A model generated the notes under the pieces. It made no database searches, was not told where the DNA came from, and was given only the letters and a program-made list of their open reading frames with translations. From DATLHO01 sp035539855 (GTDB lineage Bacteria > Bacteroidota > Ignavibacteria > OLB7): DNA of 27,368 nt. Where the stretch lies: contig DATLHO010000295.1 of assembly GCA_035539855.1 (NCBI GenBank), positions 1 through 27,368 of the forward strand, in the 5' to 3' direction. Below are positions 1 to 8,114 of the stretch, piece after piece (position 1 is the stretch's first letter; the number at the start of each line of letters is the position of its first letter). Position numbers and translations under genes: made by a program.

Positions 1-954
1 GCGTTGAACTACGCCGTGACGCACAACAACAGCTTCAACACCGACGGCGCCCTGCAGAACGTCATGACGATGGTGCACGGCGTGCGCATCGCGAGCTTCA
101 ACGCACCGCGACACCTCACCGCCGGCGACTACTACTTCACCGTGCCGGAGGACGATCAGATCGCCAGCGACACGCGCGAGATCGTACGCGATGTGACCAA
201 GGCCACGATGACGCTCAACACGCCGTTCGCGCAGGGCGGCAGCGGTCGCCTCGGCGGCGTCGCGACGTTGGCGACCGACGAGCTGTCGGTCTCGTGGATC
301 GAGGGCGCGCCGCACGCGACCTGGCTGTGGACCTCGCTCGACGACACCGCGCTCGACTCCGCCCGGCGCTCGCTGCTGACGATCACGACCCGCTCGATCA
401 ACGAGGGCGCGCTCTGGCAGTTCGGCGATTCCAGTCTCGGCAAGAACTGGGGCACCGGACCCACGCAGCTCGAATCGGTGACGCTCGGATTGAACTTCCA
501 CACCGATGCCGACTCGCTCGAGCTGCTGCCGTTGGATTCGACCGGCACGCCGTTCGGCCGCGCGATCGTCGCCACCCGCTCCGGCGATTCCTGGCGCGCG
601 ATCATCGACCTTGGCGCCGAGCGCACCCCGTGGTTCGGCGTGCGCCAGCGCTTCGCCGGCGATCCGAGCTCCGCGAATGACGACGCCGTGGTCTCGACGC
701 TCAGCGCCGGCGAGATCGGGCCAATGCCCGTCACGGGTCGATCGTCGCTGCGTGTACGCTCGGGCTCGGCATCGCCGATCGAGGCCCGCGTCGTCGACCT
801 GCTCGGACGCGAGGCCCTCCGCCTGCCGACGACGACCGGGCCGGCCGCGACACTCCGGATCGATGCGGCGTCGCTTGCTCCGGGAGCCTATCTTCTGGAG
901 GTGGCCTCCGGCGGCCGGCGCCTGGTGCGGCGGTTCGTGGTCGCCGCACGATGA
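1..954 (+). CDS. Secreted protein with T9SS type A-like C-terminal sorting domain (5' end outside window)
   Basis: The frame is open from the first base and ends at TGA 952-954, so the true start lies upstream. The visible 317 residues are rich in short beta-strand-like segments. The last ~70 residues look like a type IX secretion type A sorting domain: a strand ending VVDLLGREALRL, then a turn, then LAPGAYLLEVASGG and a terminal RRFVV. Proteins with this tail are exported across the inner membrane by Sec, passed through the outer membrane by T9SS and usually have the tail removed. No enzymatic motif is visible in the remainder, so the function of the passenger is unknown. mtgA begins 34 bp downstream on the same strand. 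The tail call is a family-pattern judgement; the passenger call is open. Confidence 0.8.
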   Translation, partial: ALNYAVTHNNSFNTDGALQNVMTMVHGVRIASFNAPRHLTAGDYYFTVPEDDQIASDTREIVRDVTKATMTLNTPFAQGGSGRLGGVATLATDELSVSWIEGAPHATWLWTSLDDTALDSARRSLLTITTRSINEGALWQFGDSSLGKNWGTGPTQLESVTLGLNFHTDADSLELLPLDSTGTPFGRAIVATRSGDSWRAIIDLGAERTPWFGVRQRFAGDPSSANDDAVVSTLSAGEIGPMPVTGRSSLRVRSGSASPIEARVVDLLGREALRLPTTTGPAATLRIDAASLAPGAYLLEVASGGRRLVRRFVVAAR

Positions 955-988
955 GGTCCGCATTCTCGCACGACGTTCCCCTGACTCA

Positions 989-1915
989 ATGGCGAAGAAC
1001 AACCGCGGCCGCCGCGACGTGGCCTCGCATCTCGGACTGGTCGATTCCCCTCTCGCGGGGGATCCGACCGTCGTGCTCGAGCGCGAGTCGTCGCACAGGC
1101 CTTCCGGATCCGCGCGATCGAAGTCCCCTCGATCGAAATCCGTCCGCTCGAAATCACGGGGACGAAAGAAGCTCCCCTCCGACACGACCATCGTGGGAGT
1201 CATCGCCCGTCGCCTGTTCCGCTGGGCCTATCGCCTGATCGCCGCGTTCGTGATCACGTCGGTCGCGATGGTGATCGTCTACCGGTTCATCGATCCGCCG
1301 TTCACGCCGCTGATGCTGATCCGACCGCTCGAGGCGGTCGGCGAGGGCAGGTTCGTCTGGGTGTCGAAGGAATGGATCGATCTGGAGAAGATCGATCCCG
1401 ACGTGGTGCGCTCGGTGATCGCGGCCGAGGATGCGCGCTTCTTCCAGCACACCGGCATCGACTGGAAGGCGATCGAGGATGCGCAGAAACGCAACGAGCG
1501 CGCCGACGGCCGGAAGATCTATGGCGGCAGCACGATCTCGATGCAGTGCGCGAAGAATGTCTTTCTCTGGCAGGGACGCAACTACCTGCGCAAGGGGCTC
1601 GAGGCGTACTTCACGTATCTGATCGAGCTCGTCTGGGGCAAGGAGAGGATTCTCGAGGTCTATCTCAACGTCATCGAGTGGGGCGACGGCATCTACGGCG
1701 TCGAGGCCGCCGCGGAGGCGACCTACGATCGCTCGGCCGCGAATCTCACGGCGCGTCAGGCGGCGCTGCTCGCCGCGGTCCTTCCGAACCCGCGCCACTA
1801 TAGCGCGAAGCAGCCGGGCAGCTATGTCAGAGGCCGCGCCTCGCGTATCCAGGCGGGCGCACGCATCGTCAAGCTGCCGTACGCGCCGACGCCGGCGACG
1901 GCGAAGAAGAAGTAG
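989..1915 (+). CDS. mtgA: Monofunctional biosynthetic peptidoglycan transglycosylase (GT51)
   Basis: A 308-aa protein that polymerises lipid II into glycan strands at the periplasmic face of the inner membrane. Residues 1-62 are cytoplasmic, very basic and low-complexity, with a repeated R-S-K-S unit at about 43-56. Residues ~75-98 form the single membrane anchor. The GT51 domain follows: PPFTPLML (~103-110), catalytic Glu147 in IAAEDARF, GGSTISMQCAKN (179-190), the RKGLEAYFTYLIELVWGKERILEVYLN block and AALLAAVLPNPRHY. The family usually has STISQQ; here the first Gln is Met, as in PBP1c-type enzymes. ATG at 989 is chosen because it precedes the basic tail; the frame is open further upstream but overlaps the previous gene. 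There is no transpeptidase domain. A hairpin terminator follows at 2004-2044. Confidence 0.93.
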   Translation: MAKNNRGRRDVASHLGLVDSPLAGDPTVVLERESSHRPSGSARSKSPRSKSVRSKSRGRKKLPSDTTIVGVIARRLFRWAYRLIAAFVITSVAMVIVYRFIDPPFTPLMLIRPLEAVGEGRFVWVSKEWIDLEKIDPDVVRSVIAAEDARFFQHTGIDWKAIEDAQKRNERADGRKIYGGSTISMQCAKNVFLWQGRNYLRKGLEAYFTYLIELVWGKERILEVYLNVIEWGDGIYGVEAAAEATYDRSAANLTARQAALLAAVLPNPRHYSAKQPGSYVRGRASRIQAGARIVKLPYAPTPATAKKK

Positions 1916-2003
1916 CTGCTGTGACTGGCGGGGCCTCACCGTGTGTGGTACCGCACGCACGCCGGTACATGACGTCGACGGACATCGCGACGTGGAAACA
2001 GGA

Positions 2004-2044
2004 CGGGGTCCCATGCACGGCACGCAGCCACGCATAGGACCCCG
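2004..2044 (+). terminator. Intrinsic terminator downstream of mtgA
   Basis: Perfect 8-bp arms CGGGGTCC (2004-2011) and GGACCCCG (2037-2044) enclose a loop with a further ATGC/GCAT pairing. On the plus strand they are followed by a T-rich stretch (ACTCTTTT). It lies between mtgA and the convergent gene at 2071-2637. Confidence 0.6.
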
Positions 2045-2070
2045 ACTCTTTTGCTCGCGACCCGAGGCCG

Positions 2071-2637
2071 CTACTTGAAGTAGTAGAACAGTCCGAGCTC
2101 CGGCACCGGGAAGAACTCGCCGGTCGTCGGGAACAACGTGATCGCGCCCGAGATCGAGATCACGAAGTTCGGACTCGTGAAGTACTCATAGCCGATGCCG
2201 AGTCCGATGCGGAACGGATTGGCGATTGCGTTCCCGGAGAAGGAGGTGTCCTGGTAGCTCGTGTCGTAGTAGCCGAGCCCGAGCAGCGAGTAGAGCCGGC
2301 CCGAGCGGTTGCGGCTGAACGCGTACTGCAGCTCGCCGCCGATGTTGAAGTGCGTGCCGTACTTCTCGCCCGGCACGCTCAGCGCAAAGAACGCGAACTG
2401 ACCGGCGATCCCGCCCGGCCACGAAGCGCGCGCGGCAAGACCGGCGCCCGAGAGCAGGCCGACGTTGAGACCGACCGCGTAGTACGCGTTGTGCAGGAAA
2501 TCCTCACCCACGGTCGACATCGTGTCCGGCGCGGGCGTCGGAGGCGGCGGCGTCGTGGAGAACTGCGCATGGAGACGCGGGGCGGTGGCCATCGCCATGA
2601 CGAGACACAGGATCAGGAGGACGTGACGGTTCATCAT
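2071..2637 (-). CDS. Outer-membrane beta-barrel-like protein
   Basis: A 188-aa exported protein of unknown function. The start is set at the ATG-ATG pair (MMNRH) because a classical signal peptide follows: hydrophobic residues 5-18 and a cleavage-type L-H-A before Gln25. The same frame is open upstream, but that extension is Arg/Pro-rich and would bury the signal peptide. After cleavage comes a Pro-rich linker (PPPPTPAPD, about 29-37). Then come alternating aromatic/Gly strands such as AYYAVGLNVGL, GGELQYAFSRN, YSLLGLGYYDTSY and PFRIGLGIGYEYF. The chain ends ELGLFYYFK with aromatic residues, as in 8-stranded outer-membrane barrels. It is the last gene of a three-gene minus-strand set of envelope proteins, but a 138-bp gap with its own promoter-like sequence separates it from the lipoprotein gene. 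Confidence 0.8.
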   Translation of the reverse strand: MMNRHVLLILCLVMAMATAPRLHAQFSTTPPPPTPAPDTMSTVGEDFLHNAYYAVGLNVGLLSGAGLAARASWPGGIAGQFAFFALSVPGEKYGTHFNIGGELQYAFSRNRSGRLYSLLGLGYYDTSYQDTSFSGNAIANPFRIGLGIGYEYFTSPNFVISISGAITLFPTTGEFFPVPELGLFYYFK

Positions 2638-2743
2638 GCTGACTGGACGTTGATGTGGACGCCGTGCCGCGACGCCGCGACAGCGTTGGATGTCGCGCGC
2701 CGGAGCGACTGTGCTGGACGAACGCTTCGGCGGGGCGGCAATA

Positions 2744-2767
2744 TGGACAATTGAAGAGGAATGTCCA
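2744..2767 (-). promoter_or_regulatory. Promoter-like sequence with overlapping inverted repeat
   Basis: On the minus strand TGGACA (2762-2767), a 16-bp spacer and CATATT resemble a sigma-70-type promoter for the barrel gene at 2637. The -35 hexamer TGGACA and a matching TGTCCA (2744-2749) form an inverted repeat, possibly an operator. The element is short and AT-rich compared with its surroundings. Chance is not excluded. Confidence 0.3.
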
Positions 2768-2775
2768 CACATCAG

Positions 2776-3498
2776 TTAGCCGGCGCGCATCTCCGCGGCG
2801 TCCTCGCGCAACTCTTCGCCGATCTCGCGACCGGCCTCGGCGGCGCCCTCGTTGACGACGCGCCGCAACTCCTCGTCGGAGAGCTGCAAGAGTTGCACCA
2901 CGTTGTAGATGCTCGCGGCCGAGCGCACGACGCGCGGTCCGAAACCGGCAAGCAGCGTCTGGGACAACGGCACGTCGTGGGCTTCGCTGTCCTCCCATAC
3001 GATGCCGCCGCTGGCGCGATCGATGATCCTCGTGTGGCCCTTGACCCGCACCATCATGCCGAAGGATCCGGAGACCAGAGCGTACTCTTCGACATCGACC
3101 TCGACGATGAACGCAGGGTTCTCTTCGATGGAGCCGACCGGACGCATCGACAGATAGTCGATGGCCGATCGCTCGACGCCGCGGGCGACCGCCGCGGCGA
3201 TCGAGTCACCGACGATCGCCTGCTCGAGTCGCGCGCGCCCGGAGCTACCGATCGCGATCGAGCTGACGATGGCGGCGACCTCGGCGACCGCGTTGCTCGA
3301 CGGCGATTCGACGATGACGTGCGAGGTCGCCGCGCCGCCGCGGACGCTCGCGCGGAACACCGCGCTGCCGCCGCTGACGGGATACTTCGCGAGGTTGTTC
3401 GTGTGTCCGCACCCGACGGCGAGCATCGCGGCCGCAAGTACTGCCGTCGCGCGCAGCATCAGCGCGCAGGGCATGGTGTGCAATCGAGGGGTGTTCAT
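2776..3498 (-). CDS. Putative lipoprotein of unknown function
   Basis: A 240-aa protein with a lipoprotein signal: basic start, hydrophobic stretch ~15-28 and lipobox A-V-G-C with acylated Cys30, followed by GHTNN. The residue after Cys is Gly, so it gives no inner-membrane retention signal. The mature part alternates helices and strands (for example ARLEQAIVGDSIAAAVARGVE and FIVEVDVEEYALVSGSFGMM), with a long acidic helical C-terminus (EELREDAAEMRA). I recognise no family. ATG at 3498 begins MNTPRLHTMPC; a second Met at residue 9 would also leave a complete signal. The gene starts 24 bp after the stop of the barrel gene at 3523-4275, so the two are probably cotranscribed. Confidence 0.8.
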   Translation of the reverse strand: MNTPRLHTMPCALMLRATAVLAAAMLAVGCGHTNNLAKYPVSGGSAVFRASVRGGAATSHVIVESPSSNAVAEVAAIVSSIAIGSSGRARLEQAIVGDSIAAAVARGVERSAIDYLSMRPVGSIEENPAFIVEVDVEEYALVSGSFGMMVRVKGHTRIIDRASGGIVWEDSEAHDVPLSQTLLAGFGPRVVRSAASIYNVVQLLQLSDEELRRVVNEGAAEAGREIGEELREDAAEMRAG

Positions 3499-3522
3499 GG
3501 ATTGCTCATGGTTGATTGCCGG

Positions 3523-4275
3523 TCACTTGCCGGCGCCGAACATCACGTGCAGTCCGTAGGTGGCCTTCTTGAGGTCGTGCACCTCATCACCGCCGATCGG
3601 ATACAGGAAGTCGACGCCGAGACGAAGATCGAGAAACGGCAGCGGCGAGTAGCCGAGGCTCGCTCCCGGTCGCAACATGAAAAAGCTCTCCGTGCGATAG
3701 CGCTCGAGGATCTCGTTGCCGGTCGTGTCGGTCGCGCGCAGGTCGGGGCGCTTCTTGATCATGTTGAGATCGCCACCGCCGATAAGACCGCTGAGCCGGA
3801 ACGAGAGCCCGCCGACGAGCGTCAGATCGTAGCCGGTCAGGAAGCCGCCATAACTGAACTCGAAGGCATCGTAGTTGGTGCTCATGTCGTAGAGCGTCGC
3901 GCTCGTCCAATGACCGCCGAGCATCCAGCCGTTGATGATGGCATACAACTGCACGCCGTAGAGAACGAGGTCTCCATCGAGCGCGGGATCGAGCGCCGAC
4001 GGCGAGAGCGCCGTGAACTCGAAGGTCGGGCCGACATAGAAGCCGCCGCCGGGAACGAACGAGTCGGAGCCTGTCGAGATCTCAACGTCGGCGTTGCCGT
4101 AGTCGTCGTACCCGGTGTACGAGGTGTCGATCGGCTGGCCGTAGTCGGTCGTGTCCTCGGGATAATAGGTGCTGTCGATCGGCACCGGCTCCGGATCCTC
4201 TCCGGTGTCCTGGGCGACCATCGGTGCGGTCGTGAGAAGGGCAAGGGCGAACGGTACGAACAGACGCATGAACAT
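3523..4275 (-). CDS. Outer-membrane beta-barrel-like protein with acidic N-terminal linker
   Basis: A 250-aa exported protein. ATG at 4275 is preferred because GGAG lies six bases upstream and a signal peptide follows at once (FVPFALALLTTAPMVAQ). The frame is open for 14 more codons upstream without better support. The mature N-terminus (about 23-65) is acidic and Tyr/Asp-rich (EDPEPVPIDSTYYPEDTTDYG), probably a flexible or metal-binding linker. The rest shows amphipathic strand patterns typical of a barrel: GGFYVGPTFEFTAL, LVLYGVQLYAIINGW, FSYGGFLTGYDLTLVGGL, ASLGYSPLPFLDLRLGVDFLYP and a terminal TYGLHVMFGAGK. No enzymatic motif is visible. It is the first gene of the pair with the downstream lipoprotein. 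Confidence 0.8.
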   Translation of the reverse strand: MFMRLFVPFALALLTTAPMVAQDTGEDPEPVPIDSTYYPEDTTDYGQPIDTSYTGYDDYGNADVEISTGSDSFVPGGGFYVGPTFEFTALSPSALDPALDGDLVLYGVQLYAIINGWMLGGHWTSATLYDMSTNYDAFEFSYGGFLTGYDLTLVGGLSFRLSGLIGGGDLNMIKKRPDLRATDTTGNEILERYRTESFFMLRPGASLGYSPLPFLDLRLGVDFLYPIGGDEVHDLKKATYGLHVMFGAGK

Positions 4276-4347
4276 GTGTTTCTCCGGTTGAACGCGCGAA
4301 GATACGGAGGCGGGCATCAGATGAACTGACGCGAATCAGGATGTGGG

Positions 4348-5490
4348 TCAGCGGCGACCGAGAAGCCGCTCGATCAGCAGCCGGACCGGTCGGATCACGT
4401 AGTACAGCGGGTAGAGAAAGCGCGGAAGACGCACGACCGACCGATCGTCGAGCGACGGCTCGAACACTCGGCTCGCGCGCATGACCAGGCGATCGCGCGA
4501 GCGATCGCGCGCGCGTCGCTGAAAGGCGACGCGGTCGGCGACGTCGGAGAGCCGTCCCTCGCGCTCGTCGAGGGCGCGGTAGACCTCGCGCGCCAGCACG
4601 CCGATCTCGGTGTCGGCAGCGAGATCGGCACGAAGCGACGGCGGAAGATCGAGCCCCCAGAGATCGAGGCCGAGGCGAAGGCCGAGCCGTACCATCCGCT
4701 CGATGCCGAGCGCGCGGGCCTGCTCGAGCGCGCGGTCGAGGTCGAGTCCCAGGGCGTCGCGGCGCTCGACGAGCTCGCTCACCTCCGCGATCCACTGCAG
4801 CCGCTCCCACCGATGCTTCGTGTGATGCGCCGAGAGTACCAGCAGCAGGTCGTCCGGAGCGAGCGTGCGGATCGTCGTGCCGCCGATCTCGATCGCGATC
4901 GATCGCGCGGCGAGCTCTCTGAACTCGAACGCGACGCGAAGATGTCGCTGGACCACCCGCCAGTGCAGCTCGACGGCGCAGCGCGGATGCTCGCGCACGT
5001 ACATGAGCTGGCCCTCGGCCGGCAGCGGCAGCCCCGCCGCGAGCGCATCGCCCCGCGTCGCGCGGTACCCCGCGGACGCGAGCACCTCGGCGGCGCGTGC
5101 GACGTCGTCGCCGGCGACGAGCAGGTCGAGATCGCCGAACTGCCGGAGCGCGACGTCACCGTAGAGCAGCATTGCCAGCACGGGTCCCTTGTACGCGAGC
5201 ACCGTGATCGAGCGCGCCTCGAGAAGACCGACGAGCCGGACGAGCTCCCCCGTGCGCTGAAGGTTGCTCACGGCGGTGGCCTTCGCCTGACGCGCGATAC
5301 GCTCCGAAGCGGCGTCCGGGATCGCTCCTTCGGGAGCCGCGCGCAGGTTGCGGTGCAGCATCGGGACGGTGCAGTGGCGGTGGGCCTGGTCGAGCAGTCG
5401 TTCCCAGTCGCCGACCGCGCCGGCCAGGCGCGCGACGTCGACGCCGACGCCGGGCTCTGCCCGCGCGGTGCGCACCAGCAGCGCGGTCAT
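4348..5490 (-). CDS. Nucleotidyltransferase family protein (NTP_transf_5 / PF14907 type)
   Basis: A 380-aa protein of the nucleotidyltransferase superfamily. The signature lies at ~97-127: VLAYKGPVLAMLLYGD, then ALRQFGDLDLLV, with the metal-binding D-x-D pair at Asp120 and Asp122. A helical half follows with ELHWRV (~150s), DDLLLVLSAHHTKHRW and a basic C-terminal tail. Members of this family occur in lasso-peptide clusters that also carry an HPr-like kinase, and in other clusters; their substrate is not settled. Here it lies about 10 kb from the lasso kinase and after the terminator of paralogue P1, so it is probably transcribed alone. ATG 5490 has no clear Shine-Dalgarno site; GTG 5544 is an alternative that adds 18 residues. 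Confidence 0.82.
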   Translation of the reverse strand: MTALLVRTARAEPGVGVDVARLAGAVGDWERLLDQAHRHCTVPMLHRNLRAAPEGAIPDAASERIARQAKATAVSNLQRTGELVRLVGLLEARSITVLAYKGPVLAMLLYGDVALRQFGDLDLLVAGDDVARAAEVLASAGYRATRGDALAAGLPLPAEGQLMYVREHPRCAVELHWRVVQRHLRVAFEFRELAARSIAIEIGGTTIRTLAPDDLLLVLSAHHTKHRWERLQWIAEVSELVERRDALGLDLDRALEQARALGIERMVRLGLRLGLDLWGLDLPPSLRADLAADTEIGVLAREVYRALDEREGRLSDVADRVAFQRRARDRSRDRLVMRASRVFEPSLDDRSVVRLPRFLYPLYYVIRPVRLLIERLLGRR

Positions 5491-5626
5491 CGGCGAGAGC
5501 CGTGCGCTGCCGGTTCCAGGGTTGTTCGCTCGGGCGTTCGGCACGGAGAATCGGTTCCGGAGGATTCGGGATTCGGGTTGACGGGCAAGGTAATCAAACG
5601 CCACTGTGCCGCCGGGACATAAAGCG

Positions 5627-5662
5627 AAAGGACGATCCGGTTGTGGCTCCGGATCGTCCTTT
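5627..5662 (-). terminator. Intrinsic terminator of paralogue P1
   Basis: Perfect 14-bp arms AAAGGACGATCCGG (5627-5640) and CCGGATCGTCCTTT (5649-5662) with an 8-nt loop. On the minus strand the hairpin runs into CGCTTTATG, a moderately U-rich tail, 22 bp after the stop codon of the gene at 5684. Confidence 0.85.
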
Positions 5663-5683
5663 CTGTGGGCGTCGAGGCAATAA

Positions 5684-7372
5684 TTAGCGCAGCTTCTGTC
5701 CCTTCCTCTTCCCCTTCGGCTGGGCTCCGGTCGCATCGCAGTCGACGTCATCGCGATGCGGCGCGCAGAGCTTGCCGTTGTTGTAGTCGTCGAGCTTCGA
5801 GGCGAGCTTCTCACCAGCGTTCCATGCGGTGCCTGCGCCGATCGGCCGCGAGGCCTCGTAGGTCGCGACCCACGTGTTGGCGCTGGTGATCGTCGACGCG
5901 ATGCAGCTGTTGTCGGCGCCGTTGGCGACGTTGAGCATGGCCGCGACGAGCTGGCTTCCGAGAATGTCGAAGTTGTCGATACCCTCGGCCGAGAGCCACG
6001 CCATGAGCGTGCTCTTGTTGCGCAGAACGCCACCGATCGTCAGGCTGCTCACCGGCCATGCTTCGGGATGCGTCTTCCAGTACCCCTTCGTAGCGGTCAC
6101 GCCGCGGCAGGTCGGACAATCGCCGCACTCGTCGTCGGTCCAGCATGGCGTACCAGTCTCGCAGACACCGACGAACCTGAACGTGCTGTGCCAGGCGTTG
6201 AGGTTGTTCATGTCCATGCCGACGATCCGCACCTCGTAGATGCCGTCGGGAATCGCCGTCGCCGCGTAGTCGTGCACCATCGGCACGCCTCCCATCAGCG
6301 AGGCGGAGAAGCGCTCCCACTCCTTGCTGCCGGAGGGATTCGTGTTCGAGTAGATCGCGCCGTCGGGCGAGATCATCACGTAGTTCACCGCCGGCGAGCG
6401 ACGATAGAAGAGGTTGAAGTTGTCGTCTGACGGATCGCCCGTCGACGTGCCGCCGCCGGAGATGATCGCACCGCTGGCGTCGCGGCAGGGCTCGATGCCG
6501 ACGCCGGAGTTCTCCGAGATCGCCGAGGTGCCCGTCGCCCACGCGGGGCGGTACGGCGAGTTCGGCGTGTTCGGATCGTCAGTGTCGGCCGCGCTGCAGT
6601 CGTACGATCCGAAGTCCATGTCGCCATCCCAGATGTCGACGAACGCGGTGTCGGGCCGCGTGCCGAAGACGAGCGCCTTCTCGACCTGCATGAAGAAGCG
6701 CCACGAGCCGTCGTAGCGCGAGTTCGACAGCGATGCCGGCGACTTCGTTCCGTCGAAGTTCGGGTAGACGATCGCCGCCTCGGCGGTCGTGAACAGCGGC
6801 GCCGCGAACGCGAAGTTGTTCGTTTGAAGGAGGATGTCGGCGTTCGCTCTGAGCTTGAAGTTGCTCCAGGTGCCCGAGACGCTCGCATCCTGAAGACGCG
6901 CGCGGAGCGTGAAGAAGTACGCGCCGGAGGTGCCCAGTCGCTGGTCGTTCGACGTCGCGATCGAGAGGCCCGACCACGCGTTGTCGCTCATCGACGAGCC
7001 GAGATACGGTCCGTACGCCACCTCCCCCAGCTCGATCTGCCCGTCGTTGTCCGGGTCGGCGAAGATCTCGAAGACGATCGGATTGCTGCCCTTGTCCCAC
7101 AGACCGCTCGTCTCGCCGTCGAAGATGTCGAGATTGAACGCCGAGGCGGTTGCCGGGACGCGGAAGCTGAACACGATCTCGTCCCCGGCGAGCGACTCGA
7201 GGTTCGAGCCGACGAGCGACAGAAAGCGGGCATCCTGCGGATCGCAGGTCGGGAAGCAGGTCTTGGTCTGGGCAAGTGCGCCCGTGGTGAGTGCGAACAG
7301 TCCGAAGAGAACGGCGCCGGCGATCGCTCGGCCGAGCTGGGCTCCGGTCTTCCTGAGGTCCTTCGATGTCAT
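5684..7372 (-). CDS. Secreted GYW-domain paralogue P1
   Basis: A 562-aa exported protein, first of six paralogues here. ATG 7372 has AGGGG seven bases upstream and is followed by a signal peptide (residues ~12-35, ending ALAQ). The N-terminal region has TCFPTCDPQDARF (Cys39, Cys43), then FDGETSGLWDKG, WDGDMDFGSYD, YRRSPAVNYVMI, NPSGSKEWERF and GIYEVRIVGMD, all shared with the others. Unlike P2-P4 it lacks the SdrD/CNA-B-like insert. Instead a Cys-rich linker (about 403-423, five Cys in CETGTPCWTDDECGDCPTC) leads into the C-terminal domain from ~424 (GYWKTHPEAWP ... LGSQLVAAMLN ... LDDYNNGKLCAPHRD). It alone has a basic tail (KGKRKGQKLR) after that domain. Function unknown; extracellular or periplasmic by inference. 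Confidence 0.88.
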   Translation of the reverse strand: MTSKDLRKTGAQLGRAIAGAVLFGLFALTTGALAQTKTCFPTCDPQDARFLSLVGSNLESLAGDEIVFSFRVPATASAFNLDIFDGETSGLWDKGSNPIVFEIFADPDNDGQIELGEVAYGPYLGSSMSDNAWSGLSIATSNDQRLGTSGAYFFTLRARLQDASVSGTWSNFKLRANADILLQTNNFAFAAPLFTTAEAAIVYPNFDGTKSPASLSNSRYDGSWRFFMQVEKALVFGTRPDTAFVDIWDGDMDFGSYDCSAADTDDPNTPNSPYRPAWATGTSAISENSGVGIEPCRDASGAIISGGGTSTGDPSDDNFNLFYRRSPAVNYVMISPDGAIYSNTNPSGSKEWERFSASLMGGVPMVHDYAATAIPDGIYEVRIVGMDMNNLNAWHSTFRFVGVCETGTPCWTDDECGDCPTCRGVTATKGYWKTHPEAWPVSSLTIGGVLRNKSTLMAWLSAEGIDNFDILGSQLVAAMLNVANGADNSCIASTITSANTWVATYEASRPIGAGTAWNAGEKLASKLDDYNNGKLCAPHRDDVDCDATGAQPKGKRKGQKLR

Positions 7373-7472
7373 GTCGATACCCCTGAATATGGGAATGAGC
7401 CGCGGAACGGTATGCCCAGGCGTTCCGAGGGCAGCGGGGTGAGCATGTCGATGGCAAGGGAGGGTGCGTGAA

Positions 7473-7498
7473 ATCATGCCTGAGGTCCGAGGCATGAT
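7473..7498 (-). repeat. Inverted repeat in the P1 leader
   Basis: Arms ATCATGCCT (7473-7481) and AGGCATGAT (7490-7498) pair perfectly around an 8-nt loop, about 100 nt upstream of the P1 start. No U-tract follows in the minus direction (CACGCACC), so a leader hairpin or protein site is more likely than a terminator. Confidence 0.5.
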
Positions 7499-7734
7499 CG
7501 GTCAGCTGCGTTGCGTCTGCGCGCACCGCTCCCTTTGTCGCTGCGACCCATTGCTCGGTCTGCGCGACCTGAGGTCACGTCGGAGCGAGCACGCAGCGAA
7601 GCGTACCATCGAAAGTCGCGTTACCGGGGGGGACGAGATGGGAAGCGAGGGTGGACGTGATGCGTCGATCGACTCCGGGTCAGGGAGCGTCTGCCGCGCG
7701 ACGGTTCGCGCGTCCGATCGGTGTGTTTGCCCAT

Positions 7735-7809
7735 TGCTGTTCGGCGTCGTTCGGAACCCACCTGCCCGGTGGTTTTGCCCGTCCCGAAGTCAACGCCTGC
7801 CCATCAGCA
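7735..7809 (-). promoter_or_regulatory. Foldable 5' leader element just downstream of the P1 promoter
   Basis: On the minus strand four nested helices can form in order: TGCTG with CAGCA, GGCGT with ACGCC, TTCGG with CCGAA, and AACCACC with GGTGGGTT (one bulge) closed by a short GGGCA loop. Internal loops repeat GGGCA or GGGCAA (ATGGGCA, GACGGGCAA). It begins 7 nt after the -10 box, at the expected 5' end of the transcript. A regulatory RNA is inferred; no known riboswitch class was matched. Confidence 0.4.
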
Positions 7810-7815
7810 GCGATG

Positions 7816-7845
7816 AACATACGCATTGCAGGTAGCGCTTGTCAA
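7816..7845 (-). promoter_or_regulatory. Promoter for P1 (TTGACA - 18 bp - TATGTT)
   Basis: On the minus strand the -35 TTGACA (7840-7845) is a perfect consensus; an 18-bp spacer and the -10 TATGTT (7816-7821) follow. The same -10 and spacing recur at 21268-21297 and 22121-22150. Transcription should start near 7809. Confidence 0.65.
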
Positions 7846-8080
7846 GCTGTGGCCACAAATGGGCGACCGACCCGCTCGGCGCTCGACCACCGGATGCCGC
7901 CGAATCGCGGAGAACACGGTCGCACGTCGGGTGACCTTTGGATTTGGTGCAGCGAACGGTATCTTCGCCGACCGAACGCGGACCTGCCCATTCAGGTGGC
8001 TTGCCACCGTTCGCTTTCGGCGGTCGCTCCGTACCTCGGAGCGACAGAGCGGCAGGCGTTGTGCCCACGCCTGGTTGTTC

Positions 8081-8114
8081 AAAGCCCCGCGTCACGCTAG
8101 TGACGCGGGGCTTT
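8081..8114 (-). terminator. Intrinsic terminator of paralogue P2
   Basis: 15-bp arms AAAGCCCCGCGTCAC (8081-8095) and GTGACGCGGGGCTTT (8100-8114) with a 4-nt loop, flanked by a T-run on the plus side and TTTGAACAACC on the minus side. It can work in both directions; the gene it follows is P2, 65 bp away. Confidence 0.85.

Noticed and set aside
7700..7830. A c-di-GMP (GEMM) or other known riboswitch in the P1 leader
   Set aside because: GGGCAAA and an adjacent hairpin look similar, but the conserved ACGCAAAG segment and receptor loop are missing. Kept only as an unclassified structured element.
7651..8100. Plus-strand gene ending at the 8081-8114 hairpin
   Set aside because: The hairpin has a good plus-strand T-run, but the ORF stops inside it, is low in protein-like character and has no ribosome site; the hairpin is better explained by P2.
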